Positions 34,964 to 48,726 of a DNA stretch of 64,000 nt are shown here, piece by piece. Source of the DNA: Brachypterus glaber. Taxonomy: Eukaryota; Arthropoda; Insecta; Coleoptera; Kateretidae. Under the pieces are notes generated by a model. It saw only the letters and a list, made by a program, of their open reading frames with translations, had not been told where the DNA came from and ran no database searches. A program made the position numbers and the translations under genes. Position 1 is the stretch's first letter; each line of letters opens with the position of its first letter. The stretch is taken from the NCBI GenBank assembly GCA_958510825.1, contig OY294046.1:7886049-7950048 (forward strand), read 5' to 3'.

Positions 34964-35891
34964 CTAGTTTGATATTTTCATATAACCCTAGTGTGATATT
35001 TATGTAGATTCTATGAATTTTATTCACCTTGTTTATTATCACAGCCTCTTTTGTTATTTTTTATGTTTTTTAATCCAAATATTTCTGTTTTTAATGACAA
35101 AAATAGAAACTATAGTTATGACGTTACTATTTTAATTATTACTGTCTAAATTTTATAAAAATTACTTAATTTTGATTAAGTTACCTTACATTTCATAAAA
35201 AACATCATATATACACACTATTTTTCTTATGAAATATAAAACAGTACAATTTTACTGACTTATATGGCAGCATAACCACAGAAATCTAAACTGTCAAGTT
35301 TGCCTTCATTTAGGACAAGCATATAGGCAACCCATTAAACAGCTGTGTAATATAATAATACGTATATTTTATTAAATATAAAACCAAGAAAAGTAAAGAT
35401 AAAAGAAAATCATGTTTCCTGTTTGAAATACATATATTATATACATGCTATTTATTATTATTTTGTGCTTTGCTTTTCTTAATAATTAATAAAAATTAGA
35501 AAATTTTAAAATAAGAAACTTCATATTTTTTCGGGATCGCAGGTAAAATAGTGTACATAACTCGTTGGAAAGTGTATTTCATACACTCTTGGGGTAACTT
35601 TATTACGTTCTTGCCCTGCAATAATCAATTTTACAAGTTTTTATATTGGAAGACGAACACAAACTGCATTGTAGTGTAAGCCATTACCACTGGATACAAT
35701 ACATAATATTTACAGACATCTTTTCAATATAACACATATACTGACAGTGCCATCTATGACATAGAGGACAAACTAACGAGTTTAAGAGGGGTTGGCAATA
35801 TTAGGAGCATGGCAATAATTGGCACACCTACCTTATATGTATATGTTTTAACTGTTACATGGTTATACTATTTCTTTTTATTTACTTTCAG

Positions 35892-35936
35892 GGCGAGAAG
35901 GGTATAAAAGGTGATCCAGGACCAATGGGTTTACCC
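35892..35936 (+). CDS. MACIT-type collagen, exon i
   Basis: Five triplets, GEKGIKGDPGPMGLP, lie between tactttcag and gtaagt in phase 0-0. Only 69 bp of intron separates it from the next exon. Confidence 0.92.
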
Positions 35937-36005
35937 GTAAGTAAAAATTTACTAATCAACCAAAATGCCTCCTTACTAACCACCCTTTTCTTCCTCATTT
36001 TCTAG

Positions 36006-36068
36006 GGTCCAATGGGATTAAGAGGGGAAAGTGGCCGACCTAGCGATTATGGAAAACCCGGGTTACTG
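36006..36068 (+). CDS. MACIT-type collagen, exon j
   Basis: Sixty-three bases after tttctag read GPMGLRGESG, then RPSDYGKPGLL, in phase 0-0, ending at gtaaga. GRPSDYG is a break in the triplet repeat that would put a kink in the helix. Confidence 0.9.
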
Positions 36069-36777
36069 GTAAGAAAACCATTCTATAACTAGATGGCGTT
36101 ACCCAAACAATGCAGTGATATTTCACAAAATGATTAACCATTATTTAAATTAATGGGTTTGGTACGAATTTCAACATCAACACACAACTTCATTAAGGTG
36201 AATGTCAAAATGAAGAATATGAATATATCCCTGTTAGAAACATTCTAAGATGACGCTTATCTGGATTTTTTGGGTTGTAAGGTTTAATATTCTTAAAATT
36301 GAGGTAGATGCAGTGCTGCCAATAAAACAGTACTATGAACTGTTGTTTTGTATATAATTTTTTTGAAGAAATACAAATGTCGAAAAAAAGATTTTGAAAG
36401 TTTTAGTGCTTAAATGGTTAGTTTCATTGTAACAAATTGCACAAATTAGGTACTTAAGATTTTTTTGGGGCAGGGTGTTTTCAAAAAGTTGTAATATATT
36501 ACAAATTATACGTTTGTTGCTTTTTAAAATATACTTAAATATTATAAAAGTATGTAGGTATAAATGCTGAAGTAAAAAATGTCACCACAAGATATATGAA
36601 AAATAAAATTATTTACCTTGTGGAACAGTTATTTTTTATCTTAATGTAATATTAAAAAATAACTTCTCTTTTTCAAAAGAAAACAAAATTTATTGCTATT
36701 TAACAACAGCTTCATGAGTTATTGAAATTAGGCAACATTTTAGGTGCGTCATTATTTTGAATTCATATCAGTATAGC

Positions 36778-37537
36778 TACCCTGGTAGAAACGTACATAA
36801 ATCTAACTTAACATAACATTAGTGACATTTTTATTTTTAGTCTCAAATTTATACAAAAACGTTTATGTTACTTTTTCTAACGTTATTCTATATTTAAATA
36901 TTTTTTAAATTTTCATTATTAATGCGTAAGCTATAGTAGAAAATACTCATTTCAGACAGCTGTGTGCCTAGGTTTGATAATTATTTATTATTTCTATAAT
37001 AAGTTTAAACAAATATCCCCCAAAAGTCAAAATTATAGTAAGTCTGGTAACGCTGTACTAAAATTGAAAAAAAATATTTTAAGATTCTGAATGTATAAAT
37101 AAATAAATAAATAAATAAATATAAAGTTTTTCTGAGAGGTAAACGTATTTATCGAAGTATAACAGCATATTACACGAAAAATATTTAGGGCCACTTAAAA
37201 AGATTGCTATTTTAAAAATAAATGTAACGAAATTTTGTTTAAAAATATTATGATTGCTAAAATAAGACTTATTTATATAAATAAATTTGTCTCAAGCTGC
37301 CATTTTATGATGCAGGTAGAAATTTCCTAGTTGGCCACGCCCCCGCCGAAAGTTAGAAATTATACGTACTTATAACGTATTTCTAACTTAAAAATGTAAC
37401 TTTAGATTAACGTTTGTAACTAACGTTTGATTCTAACGTTAAAAAGTGGAACATTTGCACATATCTTATAACGTACTTTTATACAGTTTTCTAACGTTAG
37501 AAAAACGTCATTCTAACGTTAAATTTCTACTAGGGTA
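36778..37537. mobile_element. ctaccnggtagaa MITE family, copy 2 (760 bp)
   Basis: The ends taccctggtagaaacg and ttctactagggta are inverted. The body has many ctaacgtt motifs and a ggccacgcccccgccgaaag stretch that recurs, reversed, in the copy at 50563. Confidence 0.85.
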
Positions 37538-37539
37538 GA

Positions 37540-39780
37540 TATTAATTAATTTTTTTTTCAAAATATTTTTGAGTTTTATGGTTGCAGTAATACTTTTTGT
37601 GCATTATTACCTCAGTTTTAAAAATATCACTTTACAACTATCAATTTCTTAAGAGGCTCTTCAAAAATGAAAACAAGGGATTTCATTTAGTGACGAAATT
37701 AAATCCGCCCTTTAAGTGATTCATTAAAATTTAACTTAAATAAATACCTAATTAAAACATAACGGTAAACTGTTTACCCATTGGATTGTTTTTGAAGCGC
37801 AAAATTTTTGTTATTGTTTTTTATTTAATCATAAACACACTAGAATATAATTACAAATGGTTTAGGAGGACAATAATTGGTGAAATGGTTGAAGAAACTG
37901 AAGAAATAATAAATAAAACAGCTGCCAAGAAAAGTATCACCATCGCCATGATAAAACATACATATGTATATAAAATACATATGGATATAAAATACAAAAA
38001 TTAAAAATTAAAAAATTTAAAATTTCAAACATGTTTAAAATAAAATTTTCGTAAAATAATGCAGTTCAACAAGATTAACTCGTTTTCTAGAATAAGAATC
38101 TATCATTGAACCTTTATTTGTTTGTAAAAATAAATCTTTTATTTAAATCGCTATTCCTAAGCTTAACTTTTAGAAGAATATTTAAATATTTTAGGTCAGC
38201 TGTAGGCCTAATAATCCTGTTTATTTAAAACTAAAAAATTAATATTACTGCTCATATTCGTAAGATATAAAGTTTTATTTTCAGTTTGTAAATTACGAAT
38301 GCAGTTTTAAACATTTTTTAATCGACGAGTCGACGTCGCGACGGTTTTAAAAAATGTTTTGGCGTTTTTGTTTTAATTGTAACTTCTGTCATTGATTGAT
38401 TCCTTAAAAACATGATTGGTGAATTCAAAAAAATTAAAACTCATAACTCATCCTTTTTTTGCTGTCTTGTAGTTTACGTTATTAATATTACTACGGACAA
38501 CTTTAAAGACCTAACTGATTTAGTGTCCCTAGATAACTTGGTAAACATTTCATATAGTTTCTGAATTTTGTTTTGACGTTTTCGCTCTTCTTGAAAAGAG
38601 TACGTTAATAACATTTTCAAATTTTAGATGTCTGATTTATAAGAATTTGTTTTGAAATTAGACCTATATTTACAAATAAATCCCCAAACCTGAATCTCAA
38701 TAAAGTAAATTTTGTTGAACTGTAGAATAATAGATATATAAAGGCAACAATTTTGAATATACCTTTATTTAATAAAGATATATTCTAAATTGTCTAGGAT
38801 TAACTATAGAAATGTTTTTATATTATCTTTGTATTTAAAATTTAATATCTTATATATATATGCTCATATGCTGTATTTATCGCTATTTTAATATTTATTA
38901 ATTATTTCAACTAACAAAAGTTTTTAATAAATAACTATAACATACATAATTACCTATTTGATAAGGTAAAAATATGCATTAATATTAATATTAATGTTAC
39001 AGAAGTGGCAAAGAACATACTTTTATGTAAAGGTAACCATGGTTACCATGGTTATATATATACAAGTATGTTACTGTTACCATAGCATGATACCAGTCAA
39101 GTTCTTGGACTTTTAATGTTTTAAACAAAAAAAATTAATAGTATAATGATATCTTATTTATTTTTATTACTTAAAAACTTTTGTTATTTTTAATGTTTTA
39201 CTTATATTTCAATAAATAAAATTATATTTTAATGACAATTTAATAAGAAGGGCATCTGATTTTTTAATAAAATTAATAATTTATTCGAAATTAATCTTCA
39301 TTTTTCTTTTAAAAGTACTTATTTTTATAATAGGGTGGAATTTTCTATAATATTAAATAGCAATTAAATCCAGATTTTTTTATCGAAGCTTTCTATGAAA
39401 AATGCCAACAAATTTATTATTAATATTTTTCCCCATATTCATTCAATCTTTTTCTTTAAATAGTAAGTGTATGTTAGGAAATGATGCTTTAAAAATGTTT
39501 TTCATTATTTTAGACCTCCTTCCCCCTGGTAATGCTAAGTAATATTACGGATATGGGGAGTCACTAAAAATGGGACTTGGGGACGTGCTTAAACGTACTG
39601 GGGTTTAGAGCACTGTTGCTACAAAAGGAAAGTAAACATTTTCCACACTAATTAAAATATTTTTTATACCTATAACATTTTTAATTTTATTAATTGAAAT
39701 ATAATTAACTCGATATTATTACTTATACATAGATAAATTGATATACCTACTATTTTGTTAAGGATAGTTACAACAAAACA
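37540..39780. other. Intron sequence, AT-rich
   Basis: Only simple AT-rich DNA is seen, with a small ggtaaccatggttaccatgg palindrome at about 39030 and chance open frames, including one of 72 codons at 37786. Confidence 0.5.
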
Positions 39781-39784
39781 TACT

Positions 39785-40368
39785 TATACAGATTGATTCC
39801 GAAAAGGTTACGAAGTTTTAAGGGGTGATAATACATTCAAAAGTATAAAAAAAAGTTCCTATAAAGGTTAGTCTGGATTTTCGCCCTATAGAACGTCCGA
39901 AAAAGAGTTATTATTTAATATCTCTGGAACCCTTTGAACTAATAAATTTTTGAACATGTATCACGTATCATACGTATCACGTAACATTGACTAAGCGTTT
40001 CCAGAGTTATAATAAAACAAAATAATGTCTTTATATAAATACCTAGTACACTTTGTCAAGATTGTAGTAAGTCAGTTATGAAATACTCTCAATGTTTTTG
40101 ATACTATGCTGTAATACTTATAAAGTCTATCATGTCATGTAATTTTCATTAGGTAATTTTATTCATAGGCGTGCAAATTTGGGGTGGCGTTATCACTTTT
40201 TGCCACAAATTCTTCGTCTGTATTTTTTACATTTTCTTTCCCTGGTGGGGCCGTTGCTCTCTTAAGGCTTATTTCCAGGTCAATTTTATATGAACTTTTT
40301 CGTAATTTTGGATGTAGAATCACCCCTAAAACTTTGGTTACCTATTTCTGAATCACCCTGTACACATT
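39785..40368. mobile_element. Diverged member of the 10083 foldback family
   Basis: aggggtgataatacattcaa and gatgtagaatcacccct, together with aaaagttcctataaaggtta, match the ends of 10083-10754. The centre is altered. Confidence 0.7.
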
Positions 40369-40724
40369 AATAAATCCGTTATAATATAGGCTTTATATTA
40401 TTGTTATAATATACCTATTCTATTTATTTTATAGATTTTGTAATATTTTTTTAATTTTTTTATCTTGATAGGTTATGATTTTTTGTTCCCCATGTAGGTA
40501 CGTTTTGTTGTATTTATCAAAAACTTTCCAAGAGCCATAGAGGCTTTACCAAATTTGGTGTTTAATTCACAATTAAAAAAAGTAAAGCAGCTCCATTTAT
40601 TTTCCAAAATTTAAGTGAAGAACTCCTCGCACTTGCCACTTCCTGTTTTCCAAATTTGATTTTTCAATGGTGTATCTCATATAGATAAAAATATTTTTTG
40701 TATGAAATTATTCGGCGCACACAC

Positions 40725-41035
40725 ATCTCTACTCTTTTATATCTCTGCTGTTTCACATCTTTACTCTTTTACTTCTCTACTCCCTTATTTGACGTCTCTG
40801 TATATAAATTTAATTATTTTTATTAGTACACACTGTATAGGTATAGGCGTTTTTCTCTGAAACTGGTCATTTCATTTGGATATAATTTTGCTAATTTTAT
40901 ATTTAGCCCCCAAATTACAAAATATCAAAACTTGAGGCAGTTTGACTGTGGTCCGAGAACCCCCCTATTTGTGTGATAGGTTCTTTATATACAGACGTCA
41001 AATAAACGAGTAGAGAACTAAAAGACTAGAGATGA
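40725..41035. mobile_element. MITE with tctctactctttta arms
   Basis: acatctctactcttttatat and tatttgacgtctctgtatat at the left are mirrored by tatatacagacgtcaaataa and aaaagactagagatg at the right. Confidence 0.75.
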
Positions 41036-41769
41036 GAAAGAGCAAAGTTGTAATTCACTTGAGGCGGATTACGCACACCCCTTATAAAGTGGTCAGTCAG
41101 TCGACACGTCTTCAACATTTTATATTGCCTAAATTCATGACCAATGCAAGTCGAGCATCAGTGAGCTAGTCTCTTTCTCCCCTCACCAATTCAGTGAGCT
41201 ATAGAGATCAGGGGGGAGTGACACTATAGTCTCACACCCCCTAATCTCCATTCAAAATAATTCTTATTAAGATAAATGAGCATCGTACACGTGATGTCAG
41301 CTGACCCCCCATTTTTTTTATCTTAAAGAGTTTACGTTATCCACATTAAAAGTGAATTACCTGATCTTAAAAAAATAGTTTTATCTGTATACTTTAAAAT
41401 TCAATAAGCATCGTCATAGTGTTGCTTAATAAGTGCGAGGCGAGCCTAAACAAAATCGCTCGACAGATGCCGATGCTTAGTTATCATTTAGTAAAAACAG
41501 TCCCTTTCAAACCCTTGCCTACTTTAATAAATATAACATAATAAATACGTTTGTTCATTGCTCCTGCCTGCCATACAAGACAAGATGTTTGACACGGACT
41601 ACATTTCTTTTAAATTCTGTACTAAACGCCAAACAAACCATTTTACGTCCAATTCGTACTTAACACTCTGTAATTATCGATAAATCAATTTTTATCAGGT
41701 AGAGGAGAGTGTAAAGTAAATAAAACAGTAAAAGATCAATTTTTATATAAATATATCACTAATAACCAC

Positions 41770-42233
41770 AGCCCGGATCGAATTAGCCATTTTCCGGGGG
41801 CATGCAAAAATTATAATTAAAAAAAACTCTTTTTTCAAGTAAATAGACACTTTAAACTATTGTTTACCAACCTGAATGTCATGTCGACGCTGTTAATACT
41901 CAGCGAGTCAAAAGTCCAAAATCCATGACTCATGGAGAAGAACTTTTTTTTTGAAAATTGTTTCTCTTTTCAAAAAACGAATACTTAATACAAAAATATT
42001 TTTTTAATTAATTATTCATTTTTTGAAAAGGGAGACAATTTCAAAAATTGAAGTCTTTCTCTATGAGTCATGGACCATGACCAAGTGACTTACTGAGTAT
42101 TAACAGCGTTGACATGCCATTCCGCTTGGTAAACAATAGTTTAAAGTGTCCATTTACTTGAAAAAAGAGTTTTTTTTTTAATTCAAATTTTTGCATGCCC
42201 CCGGTAATTGCTACTTCGATCCGACCCGTGCTA
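41770..42233. mobile_element. Foldback element, about 460 bp
   Basis: cccggatcgaattagccatt pairs with gctacttcgatccgac. Inner pairs include ggcatgcaaaaat with tttttgcatgccc, and actattgtttaccaa with tggtaaacaatagt. Confidence 0.85.
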
Positions 42234-42239
42234 ATAACT

Positions 42240-43450
42240 ATTTATTATATTTGTAAAAAGAATCAAACGTTTTGCAAGACCATTAGTTTAAGTTTAACAA
42301 AACCGTGTTGTAATATAAATGTTAAATTTTTTATACAGGATGTTCCAGTAATTCTTTAAACTTTTTTTTTATAAATCTCTTTTTGAGATAATTTTAAAAT
42401 AGTTTCTAAATTAATTGATTTTTTCATTTATTTATGTTTTAACTGGTATAGATCTATAAGTTATTACTTATAAATAAACAAAAAATATAAATTATGAATG
42501 TATAAATTAATTATTTTTTAAATTAACGTTAATAGATATTATTTACGTGCCTAAATTTTATTTTACAGTTAATTTATTTAACAAAATTTCTTTCTACAAA
42601 CTTTCGACTAGTATTTTAGTTAAAATTTTAATTAATTTATTTGAACCTTTTATTTTTGTTGTGACCATTTATATCTAAAGGTCCAACAATGTCTAACAGT
42701 TTTTAATTTTCGTTATGGCCAGAGGTCCAACTATATCAATTTTAACAAATCTAATTTTTAATAACTAGATTTGTGAATTTTTTTGTTATTTTCGATCACA
42801 TTTTTTTATAATGCGAAATTTATTTTCCAAAAGTGTCTCACACTATAAATTTGATGCATTATCAGCCAAGATATTTGAGTTGAAAAAAGATAAACAGATA
42901 ATTATAATTGACCATCGACTGATGGATTAATTGTATTTAGCTGATTTTTTCATTTAAAATATCTTGACTCAAAGAACATTAAATTTAAAATATGGCACCG
43001 CTGTAAGGGAAATTTCTCATGTGGGCCTCACAAAAATGATGTGCTCATTAACCTTAAAAAAAGATAAAGTTGAAAAATTAATTGGAACATTCTATAGGTG
43101 TCTTATAGTAGAATATAGATTGTAATAAATATACAGGTTAAATTATACGTGACTGATTTTAGAATAGGGTTTTTAAAACCTAAAATTGTACAATATTTTA
43201 CTTTTAATAATTAGACATAATGAGCTTGGTGTATTATTATAATTAACATGTACGAAATAAATGTATGTGCATGTGCTGTAATTATTATATTTGCTTGTTT
43301 AAATTTAGTCCTCATATTTCATCCACAAATTTCCTTAATACTACACTGTAGTAAAATTTGAATATTTAAAAATAATTTGATTATTCAGATCATTTACAAT
43401 AATTAGATAGTTTATTTTAAAAGTTTCTGAAACAATATTTGACAAAAACA
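42240..43450. other. Intron sequence, AT-rich
   Basis: No exon, RNA gene or clear repeat boundary was seen here. Confidence 0.5.
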
Positions 43451-43452
43451 GT

Positions 43453-43592
43453 ATAAGTCCACCTACAGAAACTTTAGAAAGATAAAAAATGTAATTACTT
43501 TAAATAATTTATTTTAGAGTTTATAATTTCTTTGGTGGTCTTTAAACTAATATTGTTTCTGTTTTCTCAAAGTTTCTGTACGTGTGCTAATG
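43453..43592. mobile_element. Small MITE with ccacctacagaaacttt ends, copy 1
   Basis: gtccacctacagaaacttta pairs with caaagtttctgta. A related element lies at 48727-48917. Confidence 0.65.
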
Positions 43593-44685
43593 ATATTTTT
43601 TAAATAAACTATTCAACTGTAGATTAATATTAAATAAAATATAAAAACAGTAAAAATTGAATAAAAATTTAATTTCTGCATAATTTTCAACTTTTTATTT
43701 AAAAATTTTGGATGATAATTATTCCAAACACAAATGTCTCTGAATATTTAAATTTATTCTTAAATTTTCTATATTTTTTTTTAATATTCACAAAAACTTC
43801 TATTTGAAATAAAAATCATCTGGAATTCCATTATTATTCAGTCAAATCTACACACAGTTCTGCAGAGGGACGGTCAAAAGTAATAGTTTTTTATTGGTGT
43901 TGGTTTGGTTGCCATGTCAAAAACTGGAAAAAACTACATATGAAGAAATCGTAAAAGAAAGGCATGAACTATTTTTTTCTATATCCTTTTAAAAGATTGG
44001 ATAAAATTAATTAATATACAGGTAATATCACAAAATTATATTTATTTTAAATAAATTGGCAAGCGCGTTTAAAATTTAATTTAACATTTCTGATATGAAA
44101 GGGTTCATATATATGCTATATTATTTAATAATATATTTTTAAATGGAAAAATATTGCATGCGTTTTGATTGATCATCAGAAAAGAAGCAAAATTATAAAT
44201 AAGAAAAATTGCATAAAAAAGAATTGATATCATACCATATTATCATAGTATAATATATTACTTATTCATAACAAATATGGCCTGAAGCCTTAAAACTTGC
44301 ATGTTTTATTACAAAATCAAAAGGTATCTAAAATTAAAATAAGAAACTTGTTTTAATTTTAATATTATTATTTAGATTACTTATCAGGTATTTTTCTATT
44401 TTCTATAAATAAATAGAAAACTGATGAAGAATACTATAGTAATATTTTATTTTATTTCAGCGATTTTAATTTCTACATCCAAATAAATTGTTAGCCTTTA
44501 TAACAGTTATATTTGGATGCAATATATCATTTATTACAATTAAAAAGTTTGCATTTAGCAGCTAGTGCATGAACTTGTGATTTTGCATATTTAAGCATCA
44601 TGTGCAAAGAACAGTGGGTATTCATTCGATTTCATTATCCTAAATACGCGACAAAACCTATTCTCTTAATTATTCTTTTTCACAG

Positions 44686-44712
44686 GGTCCACCAGGGCTT
44701 GATGGAATGAAA
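44686..44712 (+). CDS. MACIT-type collagen, exon k (9 codons)
   Basis: Twenty-seven bases after tttcacag read GPPGLDGMK and end at gtaagt, in phase 0-0. The exon follows an 8.6-kb intron and is frame-neutral, so it could be a cassette. Confidence 0.82.
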
Positions 44713-44796
44713 GTAAGTATATTTTTATGTTACTATTTTAAAATAGAATAATCAATGGTTGTTTATTTCAAAAAAAAAAAAAAAAATCGGATATAT

Positions 44797-45940
44797 AACA
44801 CTAGGCAACACGGTTTGGACTTGTCCTGATTGGAGATATGTTTTTTAACTAATCGTTGAGGTCGCATCTGGCCTCAGAATATTTCTATTACCTAGGGTTT
44901 ATAAGAAAAATGAGATAAAAGTGGTAAAAAATAATTATTTTAGCCCTACTTTGTTCTAAAATCATGGGAGATAAAAATATTTCGAGGACAAATTTAGATT
45001 CGGCTACTCAATATTAGTTAAAAAATACCCAACTTAGACTATGGAATATTTAAATTCATAGGTAGAGTAAATAGGGATATTATTAAAAAAAAATGGATCC
45101 TGTGACAAAAATAAGTAGGGGTAGGAGGTAAGGAGAAGGGTGCATAAGGGGACAAGCTTATCGCCACGTACTCACGCTAAAAATAGTCAAAAATCATCAC
45201 TAGGGGTCAAAAATGAACTAAAATTTTTTTACGTAATATGGTTCTTATGTAATAAAGTAACATTTTTATGATGTCGAACCAAATGAAAAAAAAAAATACA
45301 CAGTATTTTGTTTTATAAATTATTTTTAAATTGGCTTAATTGCCTGTACTAAAATTTCAAAAAAAAGACGTTCTGTATTTTTTTAATGTCAAATTCGGAT
45401 TCTGGGCCTTTAAATTGATAAGAAAAATATATACTCTGGGCTCGGGAAAAAATTTTACACTGTGTGCTTTAATTATATTTCTTTTTCATTTATTTACTTT
45501 TTACGAACAAACTAAGCAAAATAAAAAAAAATATTTGTATAAATATTTTTGTTGAGAATTTTATAATCTACAAATTAAGTCCTATAAAATTTTTAAACAA
45601 ATTTGATAGTTTTGCCACAAATGAGCAATTAAGTAAACTGCACTTTCATTTTAAACTTTTTATTTTTACGCGCACTTACTCTGACAGTAGGTCCTTGACA
45701 TATAGATTTTTGAATTTCTCGTATTTTTTTATAATATACCCCAAAACTTTCAAAATTCTACTCTTTTTTTTAACGATTTTGAAAAAGAAAAGTCTTTATT
45801 ACCTGAACTTATATCTCAAAAATTTTAGGTGCTGGAATTTTTCTAAGGTCAGATTCGGATTCCAAGCCCTCGAATTAGTCAGAAAAATTTACTTTCCGAT
45901 CGGGGCAAAAAAAAAGTTGCGATTTGTTGCCTAGTGTTAT
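44797..45940. mobile_element. Foldback with taacactaggcaaca ends, about 1.14 kb
   Basis: ataacactaggcaacacgg at the left is mirrored by tgttgcctagtgttat at the right. Inner pairs such as tcagattcggattccaa are only partial, so the element is old. It begins 85 bp after collagen exon k. Two short open frames inside are Phe/Lys-rich chance frames. Confidence 0.75.
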
Positions 45941-46041
45941 TGGGCCTTTCTTATCCATTTTCTGTGATTTAAATTTACAATATGAATTGTTTATATTTTA
46001 TCTTAAGTTTATTTTTGATTCCCCAGTAAATTTGGCTGATA

Positions 46042-47542
46042 CAGTTCCCGGCGTAAAAAATGAGATATGAAAAATGGTAACGTTTGAATTAGGTTTTAAA
46101 CATTTGTTAATCTAGAAGGTTTATGACAGTTAGTGTCTATATTGTCAGTTAAAAGCAGAAATAAAATAAAATAAATTAAAATTATGCCTAGACAATTAAA
46201 TGAGACCCAAAGAGCTATAATAGCCGCACATTTGGAAAATGGGAAAACTATTGACCAGGTATCTGATGAAAAAGAAGTGGGAAACAGAACGAACAACTGC
46301 AAGACAAAGGGGATCAGGAAGAGCACGAAAAACAACAGATGAGCAGGATGAATCATTCTTGGATGTTCTGAGAGATGATCCATTTAAAACTACCCCTCAA
46401 GCTATGGTAGAAGTCAATTTTATAGCTTCAGACCGAACAACCCGCAGAAGAATTGAGAATTCTGTAATGAAATGTAGGACTGCTGCTAAAAAGCCATAGT
46501 TATCAGATGATAAGGGGTCTAGGTTGGTATTTGCCCTAAACCACACGGATGCAAATTTTTGGCAAAACGTGGTGTTTTCTGATGAAAAACCCTTTAAATC
46601 ATCTTCCGATGGTAAAATTAAGGTATATCGGCCACATGGTACGCTTTACAATGAGCGTTATACTCGAAAAGTTTGCGCTTCAAGATTTTCAGTAAATACC
46701 TGGGCTTGGATAAGCAATCAAGGTCCCGGTGTACTGGTTATTCTAGAAGAAAACCTTAATGGAGAATCTTACTGCAGAATTCTTGAAGAAGCAATGCTAC
46801 CATCAGTTAATCAAGTATTTCCCAATAAAAACTTTATATTCCAACAAGATAACTGCTCAGTGCACATGTCAAACTCTGTGCAAAGATGCCTCAGACGCCA
46901 TAATGTCCACGTATTACCATGACCATCTCATAGCCCAGATCTTAATCCTATTGAGAATGTTTGGGCATATATGGTTAAGAAAATAAACACAGTTTATTTT
47001 AGGCCCCAAAATAGAGCTCGACTAATTGAAGCTATTCGTGAAGCTTGGAATAACTTAACAGTGCAGTATTGCCAAAACCTTGTTAATTCAATGCCAAAAA
47101 GAATAAATTTGGTACAAGAAAACAATGGAAATCCAACAAGATATTAATTATTATTATTTACATTGTTTTCTAGTACCAAATTTATTCTTCTTGACAAGTT
47201 TTGTAACTTATATGGGGCTCTCCATGCTTTTGTATTATGATTAAGATTTTTATAGCTCAAAATATTATTTTATACCTATTTTAGTATAAGAATAAATGTT
47301 TTTGGGTATTTGTTTTTAATAAAAAATGTATTTTCAGTTTTGTTATTGTTTTTGAGTATATATTAACTTTCAGTCTGGGTTAGTAGTAACAACTATTAGT
47401 TGTCAGTCAACCAATCAATTCTTTCATAAAAACTAATATTTAACCATAACCTATTTTTTTAAATCCAATTTAATCCAGGAATTATTACTATTAAATGTCA
47501 GATCGCAATATGTCAATATCTCATTTTTTATGCCGGGAACTG
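46042..47542 (+). mobile_element. Tc1/mariner-type DNA transposon, 1501 bp, TA target site
   Basis: Both ends begin CAGTTCCCGGC and match as inverted repeats over 27 bases with one difference. A TA dinucleotide flanks each end (46040-46041 and 47543-47544). The length and single transposase region are those of a full Tc1-like element. The intact ends could still be acted on by a transposase supplied elsewhere; its own gene is broken. Confidence 0.95.
46184..47147 (+). pseudogene. Broken Tc1-type transposase (DD34E)
   Basis: It starts MPRQLNETQRAIIAAHLENG, the usual helix-turn-helix opening. A small deletion or frameshift follows near 46258, after which another frame carries WETERTTARQRGSGRARKTT and the rest. 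In-frame stops occur at 46497-46499 (TAG) and 46920-46922 (TGA, where relatives have tryptophan). The catalytic residues are visible: D in VVFSDEKPF, D in FQQDNCSVHMS and E in SPDLNPIEN, with 34 residues between the second D and E, which is the Tc1 spacing. Part of the second DNA-binding helix region is lost. The protein cannot be made from this copy. It ends NGNPTRY at 47147. Confidence 0.92.
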
Positions 47543-47713
47543 TATATGTAATTTTATTATTATAATAATTAAAATATAAAATCCTATTGGGTAAAAAGAT
47601 CCTCTAATTTTTTTTGATGCTTTTTTAACTAAATATAAAACATGGGGTCACTTAGCAATTTTACAGAGACCCATTCAAAATTTAGTTTTTTGATAAAAGT
47701 TAATTTATAATAG

Positions 47714-47767
47714 GGAGCTCAAGGAGAACCAGGAACCAAAGGGGAACGTGGAGATCCAGGTTTACCT
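47714..47767 (+). CDS. MACIT-type collagen, exon l
   Basis: Six triplets, GAQGEPGTKGERGDPGLP, lie between ataatag and gtaagt in phase 0-0. A Tc1-like transposon ends only about 170 bp upstream in the same intron. Confidence 0.9.
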
Positions 47768-47864
47768 GTAAGTTATATTTTTAATTTACTTTTGACAGAT
47801 ACCTTCAAAAAACGAACTTTTTGTTTTTCAAACTCGACAAATATTCAATAATAGTTTTTTCGTA

Positions 47865-48262
47865 CGACCTAGTGTACACGAAATAAAGAAAAATGCATGT
47901 TCACTATATATCCTCGTTTGGATATATTTCTATCGCACGAGTACATAGTGCATATTTGAATGAAATGACAGCTATGCACACTCATTTATCCAAACGAGTA
48001 CACATAGCTTTCATTTTGACAAAAGTCGTTTGACGTTTATAAAATCTTGAAATGTCAAAATTAAACATAGGTAATTCTTTTAAATATACATTTTTAAAGA
48101 ATCTAGACTGTAGATCGAACGAAAAATGTTGTTCGCAACTCGTTTGCGACAAGTCCTTAGTGCACTCGAATGTTTTTTTGACTTCGCTTCTCGTCGTCAA
48201 AAAAACTTCATTCTTGTGCACTAAGGACTAAAGTCGCTTACTCGTTACGAAAACTACTATTA
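47865..48262 (-). repeat. Dispersed repeat, copy 2 (inverted relative to 10879)
   Basis: It runs from aaaaatgcatgttcactata to actaaagtcgcttactcgtt and is the reverse complement of most of 10879-11275, except that the terminal hairpin is cut to one arm. Confidence 0.75.
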
Positions 48263-48482
48263 ATGAAGCGTTTTATTAATAAGTAACTGAAAAAAAAAAC
48301 AAGGCTCTAGGCCTAATATTTTATTTAGAAATGGAACTATAATTTCAGTGAATTTAACCTGCAGATAACAGTTTTTAGCTCAGAATTTATCATTTTTTGA
48401 TAATAGATAGAATGCGAGTTCGTTTTTTTTTTGTTTTCTTTTTTAACGAAATTCTTTCTAACAAATAACATTTTTATTTTAG

Positions 48483-48509
48483 GGAACTGATGGAATTCCA
48501 GGACAAGAG
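48483..48509 (+). CDS. MACIT-type collagen, exon m (9 codons)
   Basis: Twenty-seven bases after ttttag read GTDGIPGQE and end at gtacta, a weaker donor. The phases are 0-0. Confidence 0.78.
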
Positions 48510-48726
48510 GTACTAACTCATACTAACTCATAATGAGTTACTCATAAAGCATAAATTTAAGTGCAAAAGTGAAACTAAAGATAGCATGATTAATTCATAA
48601 ACTAAATCTGTTTCCCGTTATTTACTCTACCCGCAATTCTAAACTTTAAGAAAATAGCACCACTTTTGAGGTTTGGTTTTTATTTGACCTCTTTAACCCA
48701 ACTGAATCGTTTATTTCAAGAACTTA

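Noticed and set aside
46096..46383. 95-codon minus-strand frame
   Set aside because: It is the shadow of the transposase pseudogene on the other strand.
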